In this document: one piece after another, positions 34,346 to 45,138 of the stretch
How the letters are laid out: each line of letters opens with the position of its first letter
Numbering within the stretch: position 1 is the first letter of the stretch
Origin: Echiichthys vipera
Taxonomy: Eukaryota; Chordata; Actinopteri; Perciformes; Trachinidae
NCBI GenBank assembly: GCA_963691815.1
Contig: OY829659.1
Span: 29,864,170-29,928,169, forward strand
Length of the DNA stretch: 64,000 bases
Reading direction: 5' to 3'
Made by a program: the position numbers and the translations under genes
Notes under the pieces: model-generated
What the model saw: only the letters and a program-made list of their open reading frames with translations
Databases searched by the model: none
What the model was told of the DNA's origin: nothing

Positions 34346-35210
34346 ATCAGAGCAGCTTCTAAATGGCCCCCTGGCATGGGTGGAGGTTGGCACAGCCTTA
34401 ACAATGTCAAAGCACCCATCCATCTCTTACCAACATCCTACAATGCCTGCCCCTTCCACCTCTACTACGGCTCCTTCATCCAGTCTAGCTGCATCAAAAG
34501 GTCAAGTTAAGAAAGGTGGGTGTCGCTGCAACCAGATCCAAAGCAGAAAGAAGTCAGACCTGCCCATCCTACCTCGCATCGCTCCCCAACCCAGGAAGGA
34601 GAGCCATGAGAGCAAGGGTTCCACATGGATGGAGGGGCTTATGGAGAGTGGTAGTGAAGCCCAGAGACAGAACAAGAGAGTTTGCATTGACAAAGGAAAG
34701 GGAGTGGCTGTACCTACCAGCAGCCACCTCCTGAAGCAGCAGCAGCATCGAAAAAGAGGGAAGAGCCCATCCCCATTCCCAGTATAAAGGCAGAAGAGGA
34801 CACAGCTCCTTGTCCAGCTCATTTCACTGCCCGCTGCCCAGCCATGCCTCCTCCAACCAACGCAAGTCCCACCACTGCCAACAGAGCTCGAGCTCTAACA
34901 GAGTGGGCTCGCCCTGCGTCTCCAGCTCACAGATACCTTCACCACATTCTACATCTGACCCCCCCCCCCATCCCCCTCTCCTCCCTCTTCATCAAACTCT
35001 TCCTCCACAGCTCAAAGCCCATATCACCTGGCTCCAGATAGCTTGTCCACATGCCATCAACGTTTCCTCAACACAGCTGAGATCCTGAACCAGTCAGGCT
35101 TGCTGGCCATCACGCTATGCACCAAGGAGCTGCTGAAGCAGAACACTGCTACCGAGAGAGAAATTGCCCAGCTCCATCAGCATACCAGTCTCCCCTGCCA
35201 GGTAGCCCAG
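34346..35210 (+). pseudogene. cipc: cipc: main exon, frameshifted, cut by a transposon
   Basis: Three frames carry the family-like text in order. First SEQLLNGPLAWVEV, then SDLPILPRIAPQP, as in the CIPC segment with a LPIL...IAP motif. Next IPIPSIKAEEDTAPCPA in another frame. Finally, after a run of ten C near 34966, LAPDSLSTCHQRFLNTAEIL and NQSGLLAITLCTKELLKQN, the leucine-rich C-terminal helix that is the most conserved part of CIPC. At least two frame changes are needed, so the gene looks broken even apart from the stop at 32640. The exon is interrupted at 35210 after LPCQVAQ. Confidence 0.72.
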
Positions 35211-35414
35211 GGGTCCGTTTCACAAAGCAGGTTCAAAAAACTCTGAGTCTAACCCTAAACTCTGAGTTGATCTACTCTGAGATAGGAAACTCTGAGTTTT
35301 CGGTTCCAGAACAGCAGATTTGCGTTAGGTTGATCAACTCTGACCTGGAGTTAAGCGTGTGCACCACAAGTAAAAAAAGACAGCATCAATGGAGCCCTGA
35401 TTCGACGAGTCACC

Positions 35415-35719
35415 ATGGCAACGGGGAAGCGAAGGGCTACGCTACAACTGGAATTGGAAATATTAATGCGCTCATACGGAGAGTTTGAGCAGGTTTACAC
35501 CGCTGCTGCGGCAAAAGAGAGGGAGACGGTGCGGGAGAACATTGCTGCTCGGGTCAGTGCATAAGTTTAAATGTAGTCCTGTTGCAATCACAGTAATATC
35601 ACAGGGGGAACTGCTTGAGTGGGAGCCTATTAATTTTTTTCATTTAAGTGCAACCCCGCGGGGGAGAAGCGCACTTGGCGCAAGCTTAAGATGAAACATA
35701 AAAACATTTTTCAAACAGG
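35415..35719 (+). pseudogene. Harbinger Myb-like protein, two exons
   Basis: Exon 1 starts MATGKRRATLQLELEI and continues MRSYGEFEQVYTAAAAKERE, then VRENIAARVSA. Exon 2 (about 35651-35719) reads CNPAGEKRTWRKLKMKHKNI. This is the Myb/SANT-like accessory protein of fish Harbingers. The junction after VSA should be a GT donor: copy 2 (46.1 kb) has GCGTAAGT, but this copy and copy 3 have GCATAAGT, so splicing would fail here. Confidence 0.65.
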
Positions 35720-36119
35720 TAAAACCTCAGCACTGTCTCATGGTGACGCCTCATTTTGAGCATGTTTTACATTGTAAAGTAAATATTACCGTAAGTGGCT
35801 GTTTTATATGTTGCAAAAAAACTCCCATTTGCAAAAAAACGCAGCGCAACACACAATATCTGCTGTGATATAAGAGCATTACTGGTTGTTAATGTTGGAA
35901 ATGTAAGGAGGGGTGAGATGGATTGTGACATGAAACGGCGTTTTCCTGCCGTGAAATGGACCCCCTCGCATTATACAATTAAAAGCACACACTTTTGAAC
36001 CTATGAATTGCAAGAAAAGCTGGGATTATATTTAGGAAACGCTGAGTCAAATACATTCAACTTGCTCAAAAGATCCATTTCATTCATTTTGTAATTATGG
36101 CTGCAGTATATTAAGGAAG

Positions 36120-36492
36120 TCTATGCGCGGTCTGATAATCATCTCCCGACGAATATTTAATTCTCTGCGCAGTAATGCGTCAGCTTCATCCACGGGATCG
36201 TTATCAAAAGGACATGCCATGGTAGTGTAAATATTCACCACCTAATATAACTTCTAATGTAGGCCTACTGAATGACTTTTATACGTTGTATACAAAAACT
36301 CCTTTTTGCAAAAAAACGCAACGCAACACAGAATATCTGCTGGGATATGAAACGGTACCGCTCAAAAAGAGAATTGCCTGGAAATGCAGGAACATCTATA
36401 ATCAATAGTTTGACAATCATCTCCCGACGAATATTTTATTCTCTGCGCACTAATTCTGCACCACGGGATTGTTATCAAAGGGACATGCCATG
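36120..36492 (-). pseudogene. Harbinger transposase N-terminus, present twice
   Basis: Minus-strand starts at 36220 and near 36491 both read MACPFDND or close to it (the second MACPFDNNPV), followed by an acidic start and a RRELN-like helix and a region of REMI-like text. This is the start of HARBI1-type transposases, duplicated in tandem. The DDE core is absent. Confidence 0.6.
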
Positions 36493-36890
36493 GTAGTGGA
36501 AATAGTCGCCACCTAATATAACTTCTAATGTCTGATTTTTGCAATGATTTTCTGAAAAAACAGACGGAACCATACTACGCCAAAACTCGCCCGCTGACTG
36601 AATGAATGAGGAAATCAAACACCGTGTGTGGTTGAAAGAGGGCGGAGCCAGAGAGAAACTCAAGGTTTTCTGAGAAAAACCTGGTCCCGACCAGGTTAGT
36701 TTCAGAGAGCATGTTACCATGGTAACTGACCAAGAGGTTAAGTTACCTCTCTTTGTGAAACAGGCTAGAGTTACCCCTCTGTCTCTGGTTTGAGTTACCT
36801 CCCTTTGTGAAACGGAAAACTCAGAGTTTCCCTCATTTCAGGGTTAACAGACTCACAGTTTTCACTAAACCTGCTTTGTGAAACAGGCCC

Positions 36891-37022
36891 CAGGTCAGCC
36901 AGAATGGGTGCAACCAAGGTTCAGCTAGCCTTGACAAACTCCTCCTGGCCATGAGTGAATCTGGCTGCTACCCCAACTTAGAGTCAAATCAACTGAAAGC
37001 ACTCAGCAGCAGCCAACCATAG
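36891..37022 (+). pseudogene. cipc: cipc: C-terminal end after the transposon
   Basis: Continues the frame broken at 35210: VSQNGCNQGSASLDKLLLAM, SESGCYPNLESNQLKALSSS, QP and a TAG stop at 37020-37022. The open frame fits only when the Harbinger and one CAG are removed, which shows that the exon was continuous before the insertion. Confidence 0.72.
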
Positions 37023-38193
37023 AGCAAGACTAGAGATGAGAAAGACAAAAAGGGTAACAACATAAGAACTACTAAGACACATAGCAGTCCACTGTAGGTG
37101 GGGCCTTTACACAACATAGATGATGGAACATCACCACCGTCTCAGCTGTTTGCCCCCTCACCAGACACAGAACAAAGAGAGCACGCTGTCTGTTCTCTCG
37201 ACCCCAAGTCCACCTCCCTTTCTGTGTCTTTTGCCATGTCTGTTCCTGAACAGTGATGCAGAAAAGCAGTCACAAACAAGTATTTAAACAATCTCACTAT
37301 GCACAATTACTATCTCCTCTAGCTTCGTGGGGAAGACGGTATGGATCTGTTATGACTTAGCAATACAGGAGAGCTGATAAATGCGTTCTGTTTGAATTTT
37401 TCAAAATGTTAAAAAGGAAAGCCATGTCCAGTGTGTCTCGTATGTTACAAAAAATAAGCCAGACAACTCAAACATGTTTACAGAGAAATAGAAAACATGA
37501 GTCATGTACTGTTGCCATCACTAATCTGGTCTGTTGTGGAGATTCCCAGCATTTATATTAGACCCACAGAGTATGAAAGAAGAAAATATCACACTCACAA
37601 AATATCATACTCTTTATGCAAAGAAGCAGTGTGACTTTCTAAATTTGTCCCTTTAAACACAAAACGTTGTCGCATATACCAAGTGAAAAACACTACTATT
37701 CAGGTCTCGGAATACATCTCAAGTTTCATTACCCTGGTGAACACGAACTGCTAATCACTTCATCACAGTGTTAAATGGGAACAGCTAATTACAATCGAAA
37801 TTCACAAAAGCTGTTTTTTTAAAGATTGAAAAGATATGATTCTTTTTCATGCTATTTTTCACTGGGAATTCATGATTTAGTCACTAATATATGGTTAGTC
37901 AGATCAGATGTTAAGTATGCTCACATTATAAGTGCACATACAAAGGTCCATTAGACCCCCATGTGTGGCTCTTTGAGATTTTGCTCAACTGCAAAGTAAT
38001 TCACTGACTTAGACATGGGTTTTGTCACATCTAAATAACTGATTATTGGACACCTCCACAGATCTTCTGGAAGTTATGTCCAACTGATCATTTTTACTTG
38101 GTCATGAGGTCTGTGGATACTGACAATACTCTGTAGTACTACCAGATGGATAACTGAATGAAAACTGGTCATCATATTCAAACAGTCATTAGT
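37023..38193. other. Downstream flank of cipc, probable 3' UTR remnant
   Basis: No coding sequence or element recognised. Begins directly after the cipc stop, so part is likely former 3' UTR. Confidence 0.4.
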
Positions 38194-38738
38194 CCAATTC
38201 AGACCAAAGACAAAACCATTTAAGAAGGTTGCAGGTGAAAGTTGCAGCGGTGTGAACTGACCCATCTCATCTGGACTCAAACTGGCTGACGTTATCGTCT
38301 GTGACTCAGCTTGTCAAATCTCCAGCATCTGGTTTTAAAATGTAACACACGTCACCTGTTTAAACAGCCAGTCAACTCTTAGCTAAGTCCGCTGGTCAAG
38401 TCACTGAAAAACTGTCAGCTGGTTGAAAAGACGGTTATGAACGGAGATTTAACGTGAGGGAGAGAGAGGGAGAGAGAGGATAGAGCGAGCAATACAATAA
38501 ATAAGGAGAGTGAGTGCTGTGATCCAGAACAAAACAGTGAATCAGTGAAATAAAATGGTATCTTCGCAGTTTTATCACAACTAGAAAAGCAGCTGTAGCG
38601 AGTATCTTACTGTCTCTGTCCTCATTTATATTTTATAATGATATCCAGCTACGAAAAAAAGCCTGAAAAGTCAGAGGTTAGAACAGAAATACAGAGGTGT
38701 TGCTACGGAAATGATACACCGTCTCGCCTCGTCTCACT

Positions 38739-39310
38739 GGTAGGCCATAAGGTGAACCCTGTTATCGTTTCATCTCGCTCCGCACTCTGGCGTCTACACA
38801 ATCTTTAGTTCATAAAAAAGAACGAGTGATGCTAAGCTACCAAAAAGAATTTGTTACTGAAATTCCAGTTGATTATCCATATGTCAATGTTTTAAGCCGA
38901 AATAGTTTCTTCAGAGCATAATAATATTTTGGCCGAGGGTACAGTTCAACAGGTGACTTTGTTACACCAATAAGATAGCTGCTTTTTGTCAACAGAATGG
39001 CAAGATGGCGGCTCCCGTGTTTAGATTAGTTAGTGATAAAGAGTAAAACACCCGAAAATCCTCTTAAGTGGGCGAAATAGATTCTAAACCGTGCTAAATA
39101 CATAATCACGTCCAAGAAGAACAATAAGGCAAATATGTGATAAGGTGAACTTTTTATGTTAAGTCATCTAGATTAATGAAATACAGTAATTAGACTTATA
39201 TCACTGACTATTCGTTTGTTCATTCATTCATTCATTCATCCAGGAACGAAAACAACACTGATCAACCATAAAAACGATCTTTATTTAAAAATACGAAATG
39301 TAAAACTGTA
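38739..39310 (+). repeat. Left inverted arm of the large transposon
   Basis: Matches the reverse complement of 43510-44123 along its length. Anchors include CTTTAGTTCATAAAAAAGAA, CATATGTCAATGTTTTA, CAACAGAATGGCAAGATGGC, CTCTTAAGTGGGC, TAATGAAATACAGTAATT and CTGACTATTCGTTTGTTCAT, with substitutions and small indels between. Confidence 0.85.
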
Positions 39311-39324
39311 AAAAAAATATATAT

Positions 39325-39534
39325 AATAAGGGATAACAGAACAGCCCAGAGCTAAATATGAAATAAAAAAACGTAAAAAATAAAATTAGGGATAAAAGAA
39401 CAGGCGGGAGCTAAATATGAAATAAAAACTGTACAAAATAGAATTAGGGATAACAGAACAGCCCAGAGCTTAATATGAAACAAAAACTGTACAAAATGGA
39501 ATTAGGGATAACAGAACAGCCCAGAGCTAAATAC
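39325..39534. repeat. Minisatellite, about 58-bp unit (left block)
   Basis: Nearly four units of the form GGGATAACAGAACAGCCCAG / AGCTAAATATGAAATAAAAA / CTGTACAAAATAGAATTA. The gypsy LTR begins inside the fourth unit. The array resumes at 41880-42110, and an inverted array lies at 43330-43500. Confidence 0.85.
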
Positions 39535-39804
39535 TGTAATAATCACAGGGGAGGCAGAGATGGCTTTGTGGCCCAAGCCGCTGTATTTATTCTTATCTTT
39601 TAGCATCAACTAACACACAGTACACTCGTAACTCTGGAGGACCAACAACTACAACACCACCGAAGAAGAGCCCAATGATTCAAGATTAAAGAAGCTTTAT
39701 TTATCCCGAGGGAAATTATTGTGCAACAGTTTCAATACAAAGATGGGAAAGGGTCAGAGCTATTGTCTGAGCAGGCCTCTGACACAAAACCCAGTGTCGC
39801 AACA
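39535..39804 (-). repeat. Gypsy 3' LTR
   Basis: 270 bp, minus strand starting TGTTGCGACACTGGG directly after a G-rich polypurine tract and ending TGTGATTATTACA. A LINE-like tail (GGGATAAATAAAGCTTC type, 39684-39745) sits within it. Confidence 0.65.
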
Positions 39805-40029
39805 TTACCCCCCCCCTTACAAAGTTCCTCGCCCCCGAGGAATGAACAGAGCAACGCCTCACTCTATACAATACTTAAAGTGAACCTTGTGCAAACAATA
39901 AGGCCGAGATAAAGCCAAAGTACAACTGCCCCCAAACTAACAGTGTGCATCAATGTTCATTTTTTTAATTTTTTATTTTTAAAAATATAAATAGGTTAAC
40001 AGACAAAATCTGGAGTACTCCTTTGACGA

Positions 40030-41740
40030 CCCACTCCCTGCCGCTCCAGGGACCAAGTTACCGGGGCTTCTTCCGCTGGAGGGGGGATGGGGGGCTGGGG
40101 ATAAAGGGGGTTGTAGCAGAGGTACAGGAAGCAGCCCCCTGGGCCACCGCTGGCTCTGGGGAAGCACCTGGTGGGGTGAGAGGGAGCCCGAGGGGGGCGG
40201 CCGTACATTCCTGGGCAGATGGGGTCGTGGTCCCTCGGTATCGGGCAAGTCTGTCCCTGTGCAGTACCACCCTCCTTCCTTCCTTCCTCCCTGCAACCGG
40301 TAAACCACCTCTCCCAGCCTCTCCAGAATCCGGCAGGGTCCCACCCAAGGGCTATCCAACTTTGGGCATCTCCCATTTTTTGCTGAGGGTTGAAAAACTT
40401 AAACTCGCTCTCCCATCTGGAAATGTCTGGATTGAGTTTTCACATCTTAGTATCTTTTCAGCCTCACTCCTGCCCTCTCCTGCTGTTCCCGGGCAAAAAG
40501 ATGGGCCACCTCCAGGCGATCTTGTAGACTCCGTGCATACTCAGGGCCTTGGGGACTATCATGGGCGTTGGGCGGTCTACCAAACGCTAGCTCAGCTGGG
40601 TTGCGGAGCTCCCGTCCCAGCATGAGAAGGGCCGGTGTGCATGCCGTAGACTACTGCACAGTGGTGCGGCGAGACATGAGGACCAGGGGCAGGTGGCTAT
40701 CCGAGTCCCTCTGGTGCTGCGTGGTGAGAATGACCAGCTGTTGACCCAGAGTGCGGTGAAATCGTTCCACCAGACCATCATACTACGGACTTAGAGGAGT
40801 GGTGCGGGTCTTGTGAATCCCTAGGCGCTCACACATAGCTGAGAACACGCAGGACTCAAAGTTTCTCCCCTGGCCGCTGTGTAAAGTCTTGGGTACACCG
40901 AAATGGCTGAACATGCCTCCAACCAGGGCATGGACAATTGTCTCCGCTTCCTGATCGGGAATGGAATACGCTTCAGGCCACTTTGTAATATAGTCAATTA
41001 CAGAAAGGACATATCGATTACCCCGATCGGAGCGAGGCAGCTGCCCCACCACGTCCACGTCCACCCTCTCCATGGGTGTCCCCACATGAAACTGTTGGAG
41101 AGGAGTGTGTGAGCATGTGGGGCCCCTTTCGCGCCATGTAGGGGTCGCACTGGAGGCAAAAATCCTAAACGTCTCTCCGCGACAGGCCCAAGTAAAAACT
41201 CTGCCGAAGGCGTCTGAGCGTCTTAGCGACCCCAAAGTATCCCGAAGCTGCTGCTCCATGCATGGCCTCCAGCACTGCCCTCTGTAGGCCTTTTGGGACC
41301 ACTACCTGTCATAGCACCTAGCCTGTTGCTGGCTCCTTCCAGGCCTGTTGTAACACACCCTGGCAGAGACGCGGTTGCAAACTTGGCCCACAGTCCTTTA
41401 GACACTGGTGAGAGGGCAGCCACCTCTTCCCATGGGGGTCTATGATGTGCTTCTACCCAATGCCTCACCGGCCAAATGTCCACATCCTGCTCCTTTTGCA
41501 GACTCCACTCGCCTTCCCCTATAGTCCCCAGCTCCCGGCAGATAACCTCCAAGCGCTGAACTGTGGCGCAGCCTCCTTCCTTTCGCAGGCTAGGCACCCC
41601 TCCGCGGCGCACGGCTGACAAGAAAGAGCGTCAGCATTGGTGTGGTGGGCACCCGCTCTTTGCTCCACAGTGAAGTTGTAAGCCTGGAGTTCCTCCAACC
41701 ACCTGGCCACCTGCCCCTCAGGCTCTAACACAGCTAACAC
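40030..41740 (-). pseudogene. Gypsy pol: RNase H end and integrase
   Basis: Minus strand: EPEGQVARWLEELQAYNFTV followed by QRAGAHHTNADALS (RNase H end), CATC-like zinc module in broken frames, then the integrase core MERVDVDVVGQLPRSDRGNR, SVIDYITKWPEAY, HFGVPKTLHSGQGRNF and, after stops, DGLVERFHRTLGQQL. The second catalytic aspartate (usually HSDQG) is G here. The C-terminal GPCRILERLGEVVYRL stretch near 40320 is the end of the domain. Several frameshifts and stops. The 200-codon plus-strand frame over this region is only its antisense. Confidence 0.82.
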
Positions 41741-41821
41741 AGGCCCCCTCTGAAGCTCGCCGTGCCCTTATTCAGATCCAGTCGTGGGGTGTCGACTGGA
41801 CACCCCAGAGAAAGAGGGCTC

Positions 41822-41878
41822 TGATTAACTGGGACACACAAACCTCTCCACCACGATAAGGTGATGGTTCTTGGAGAG
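41822..41878 (-). mobile_element. Rex3 5' end fragment
   Basis: Minus strand GGCCTCTCCAAGAACCATCA, then CCTTATCGTGGTGGAGAGGT and TTGTGTGTCCC. This matches the start of the Rex3 copy at 47812. It joins gypsy sequence on one side and the minisatellite on the other. Confidence 0.7.
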
Positions 41879-41879
41879 G

Positions 41880-42110
41880 CCAATATGAAATAAAAACTGT
41901 ACAAACATAGAGTAAGGGATAACAGAACAGCCCAGAGCTAAATATGAAGTAAAAACTGTACAAAATAGAATTAGGGATAACAGAGCAGCCCAGAGATGAA
42001 TATGAAATAAAAGAAAACTGTACAAAATCGAATTAGGAATTACAGAACAGCCCAGAGCTGAATATGGAATAAAAAAAACTGTACAAAAATATAATTAGGG
42101 AAATAGGCGC
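41880..42110. repeat. Minisatellite, about 58-bp unit (right of the gypsy insert)
   Basis: Four units in the same orientation as 39325-39534, ending GGGAAATAGGCGCAGGTAGC. The mirrored end GGCGCAGATAGCAGTGAAC occurs on the minus strand near 43315, so the array is part of the inverted arms. Confidence 0.85.
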
Positions 42111-42189
42111 AGGTAGCAGTGTACACCAGAAACCTTATGATGTCACTGTTGAAATAAGGACACTTCTACTCCTCACTGTCAGTGTCAGG

Positions 42190-43260
42190 ACAGTTGTCAT
42201 CTTCGGTTTACTCCTTTTTTTTTATTGGCACAGTTTGTACAGCAACATTAGTCTGTGCAGCACAGTCCTGCAGAGAAACAGGGACATCTGCCTGCCTCAC
42301 AGGCACTCTTTAACAGCTGCAGTGAATCACATGCAAAACACTGTCAGGAGCCAGATTTCTTGTCATCCAGGTGACATTTATGTCCCCATCCTCTATTTGC
42401 CAACCATATCCATCAGGTGATGGAGCACTTTTTTTTTTTTTAGTCAGGATTATTGCAGCCTGGTAGTTTGCCCTTTTAGCAGTGCTGGTGAAGTGCATCA
42501 GTAGTGGGGGGAATGCATCATTCTGGCAAGGCTGATGATGCCATACAGAAAGCCTGGTACTGAGAGCTGATGCCAACTTGGTAATGTCAAGTAATGATAC
42601 CTGTCCTGTTGCCAGTCCCTGTGAAAACATATACGCTGCATGGCAAATCTGTCTGCAGACTTACAGCAATGATTGCCACATCAGTATCAGAGCTCTTGAT
42701 AATGACAGCTTTATGCTCTCGTGCAGCATGTCGTGCATGTAAAAACACCCTTGTGTCACATTCTTCATGATCACACTGCAGGTCTTGAACAACATGAACA
42801 GACTGTACACCCTCAATAACAGTTACACAGTGACACTGATCCTTATGTGATGTACAAGCAGAGGTTTTTGCCCACTGTTGTAATTTCTGCATTTATCCAT
42901 GCAACAAACAGGAATTCAGAAGAGCTTCCTTATTGGTTCCTTCAGAGAGATACTCTTTCCATTGTGGTGGGGTCCTCTGATCTGGGCCAAAGATTTTCAT
43001 GTGATGTGACCCTGCATCAGCTCTATGTGACCATTCCAGGTTTTTGATACTGATGAGTGGATACTGGTCAGTGACAAAGTCAGTGAGTACACTTGTGCTG
43101 AGTTAAAGTATTTTCTGCAGTATGGTCGCTGCAAGCTCTCCAAATGTACCTGGTCTGGATCACATGGCTTATATGACTGCCACGGCATCAAAAAGAATGG
43201 CAACATCCACTGGAACTTTGTCAACCAAGCAGTCTTCACCTTTGTTCTCTGAAAGATCCA
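42190..43260 (-). pseudogene. Transposon-encoded protein with an XPG/PIN-like acidic motif
   Basis: Minus-strand blocks in order: VPVDVAILFDAVAVI (about 43200), then MKIFGPDQRTPPQWKEYLSE, SVHVVQDLQCDHEECDTRVF with LHARHAAREHKAVIIKSSDT and DVAIIAVSL, LPCSVYVFTGTGN, LDITKLASAL and, after a gap, HFTSTAKRANYQAAII, DGYGWQIEDGDI-VTWMTR and VLHVIHC. The acidic pattern HEExDTR...SSDTDV recalls XPG/PIN nucleases. Similar unnamed proteins are common in fish and invertebrate repeats. The first part contains stops and the two main frames are joined only by a frameshift, so this copy is dead. Function not known. Confidence 0.6.
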
Positions 43261-43329
43261 TGAGAGCTGACACTGACATCAAAAGGATTCTGGTGTTCAC
43301 TGCTATCTGCGCCTATTTCCCTAATTCTA

Positions 43330-43500
43330 TTTTCTACAGTTTTTATTTCATATTTAGCTCTAGACTGTTTTGTTATCCCTAATTCTATTTTGTACAGTTT
43401 TTATTTCATATTTAGCTCTTGGCTATTCTGTTATCCATAGTTCTATTTTGTACAGTTTTTTTATTTCCTATTTAGCTCTGGCATGTTCTGTTATCCCTTA
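43330..43500. repeat. Minisatellite, inverted block
   Basis: Three to four units, on this strand TACAGTTTTTATTTCATATT / TAGCTCT..., the reverse complement of the arrays at 39325 and 41880. Followed by a short (TA)n and T-run at 43500-43535. Confidence 0.85.
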
Positions 43501-43503
43501 TTA

Positions 43504-43509
<6 letters not shown>

Positions 43510-43535
<26 letters not shown>

Positions 43536-44123
43536 TTAGAGTTTTACATTTTTCATTTTTAATAAAGATCGTTTTTATCGTTGATCAGTGTTATTTTCAT
43601 TTGTGAATGAATGAATGACTGAATGAACAAACGAATAGTCAGTGATGTAAGACCAATTACTGTATTTCATTAATCTAGATTACTTAACATTAAAATTTCA
43701 CCTTATCATATATTATTGTTCTTCTCGGACGTGGTTATGTATTCAGCACGGTTTATAATTAATTTGGCCCACTTAAGAGGATTTTTTGGTGTTTTCCTCT
43801 TTATCACTATAGCGTTGAATCTAACCACGGGAGCCACCATCTTGCCATTCTGTTGACAAAAAGCAGCTCTCTTATTGGTGTGGCAAAGTCCCGTGTTGGA
43901 CGGTGCCACCACCCACGGCCAATATATTATTACGCTCTGAAGAAACTAGTTCTGAATAAAACATAGACATATGGATAATTGACTGGAATTTCAGCAACAC
44001 TTTTTTTGGTAGCTTAGCATCAATCCTTCTTTTTAATGAACTAAAGATTTTGTAGATGCCAGAAAGCGGAGCGGGAATCCTTTTCTAAAAGACTTTCCGT
44101 GGTTCACCTTGCAGCCTATGGTG
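43510..44123 (-). repeat. Right inverted arm of the large transposon
   Basis: Reverse complement of 38739-39310. Ends GGTTCACCTTGCAGCCTATG, matching CATAAGGTGAACC at the left arm start. Roughly 80-85 percent similar by eye, so the arms are old or diverged before insertion. Confidence 0.82.
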
Positions 44124-44217
44124 TGAACTGGCAGTTTTCAGAACATTGCAGACCTGCAAGTTGCAAGTAGTTGCAAGTCTCAACTCGTCTCATTGCAAAT
44201 CTTTGGTCTGAACTGGG

Positions 44218-45133
44218 CTAAATGGGTCCGGAAATACCATGGTTTTTCGTTATTTTGTGTTGAACTATAAACGAAAACAGCCATTTTTTTTCCTTTTTTG
44301 TTGTCAAAATCAAAAAAAGAGAAATGAGAAAACAAAATTCCAATAAATGGCTAATTTATTTTTAATTTTGATAGTTTATTTACATTTTTATGGTTTGGGG
44401 AACGAAATGAAGGAAAGGAAGTCAGGTGACCCAAAAGTAAAAGCAAATACTTCAAAATAAAGCCAAGAGGATAGTAGAGAAAAATAATAATAGCCGATTA
44501 GATAGAGATATCTCTAAAACAAAAACATATTGTGTGCGCAGAGTTGTTAGCCTATTGTATAGATAGATGGATAGATGGATATATACGCTCATAAGCCTAT
44601 AGTTATCCAGGCTATTGATACAGATGTATTGAATGATGTTCATTTAATCTGGTATTTATGTATGTATGTATTTTATCTGTATGTTCCTTATCATTTCAGA
44701 ACCACCTATACCTCCATTAAGGGAAGAGGGTGTGTTGATGTGTAGTAATAAATAAGGACTATTGAAAAAATAAAGAGGCATTTGGTGTCTTCTTAACAAA
44801 CACCCTTCAGTGGACCTGGCTTCACATCACCCGTATCCGCACCACAAATGCTCGATTTTGCACTTCATCACTGTAACATATCATCAGCATTCACCCTCAG
44901 CTCGGATTTGAACCTGCATGTTCTTCTGGCCTAACTCTGCTGTCATCTTCTAAACATCTTTGACAGCTCACATCAGATAGATATATCTAATGTGACATAG
45001 GCTTTTTAGTCAAACAAATGATACTGTGCTATATACTGAGTGAACACTGTTTGAGTTAACTGCATGACATTGTATCAGCCTGAAACGTGGAGAGCACAAC
45101 TACTCACAAGAGATTTCTCACATCCATCTTCTC
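44218..45133. other. Unannotated stretch, AT-rich
   Basis: Short (GATA)-type repeats near 44560-44580 and GTATGTATGTATT near 44660. No gene or element recognised. Confidence 0.35.
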
Positions 45134-45138
45134 CCTTT

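Larger units (their letters stand above)
35211..36890. mobile_element. PIF/Harbinger element inside the cipc exon (CAG family, copy 1)
   Basis: 1680 bp with inverted ends GGGTCCGTTTCACAAAGCAG and, from the right, GGGCCTGTTTCACAAAGCAG. It is flanked by CAG (35208-35210 and 36891-36893), a CWG-type 3-bp target duplication of PIF/Harbinger. Removing the element plus one CAG rejoins VAQ to VSQNG in the cipc frame. Inside are a plus-strand two-exon Myb-like gene (35415-35696) and two minus-strand copies of a transposase N-terminus (36120-36492). No transposase core is left, so it is non-autonomous. Confidence 0.88.
39535..41821 (-). mobile_element. Ty3/gypsy retrotransposon, 5'-truncated, inserted in the minisatellite
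   Basis: Minus-strand order: RNase H end (41740), integrase (41260-40030), polypurine tract (39805-39818) and one LTR (39535-39804). The upstream part (gag, protease, RT and the 5' LTR) is absent, and its place is taken by a short Rex3 5' end. Minisatellite sequence borders both sides, with AATAC on the left and AATAT on the right as a possible 5-bp target duplication. Confidence 0.78.
38194..44217. mobile_element. Large DNA transposon with long inverted arms and an unusual gene
   Basis: A stretch of about 600 bp at 38739-39310 is repeated in inverted orientation at 43510-44123. Outside these arms the phrase TTCAGACCAAAGA occurs at 38199 and, inverted, near 44202-44215, and may mark the true ends. 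A minisatellite borders the inner edge of both arms. The minus-strand gene at 42190-43260 is the only original coding content; a gypsy element was inserted later. Academ-like elements encode an XPG-type nuclease, and the gene motif could fit, but the superfamily is not established. Target duplication not resolved. Confidence 0.65.

Noticed and set aside
34502..34822. 106-codon minus-strand frame across the cipc exon
   Set aside because: Antisense shadow of the Ser/Lys-rich cipc coding sequence.
40023..40625. 200-codon plus-strand frame
   Set aside because: It is antisense to the gypsy integrase C-terminus, has no recognisable domain and is GC-rich by virtue of the other strand.
39325..42110. 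Regularly spaced repeats considered as a CRISPR-like array
   Set aside because: The units are contiguous with no unique spacers, in a vertebrate transposon; it is a minisatellite.
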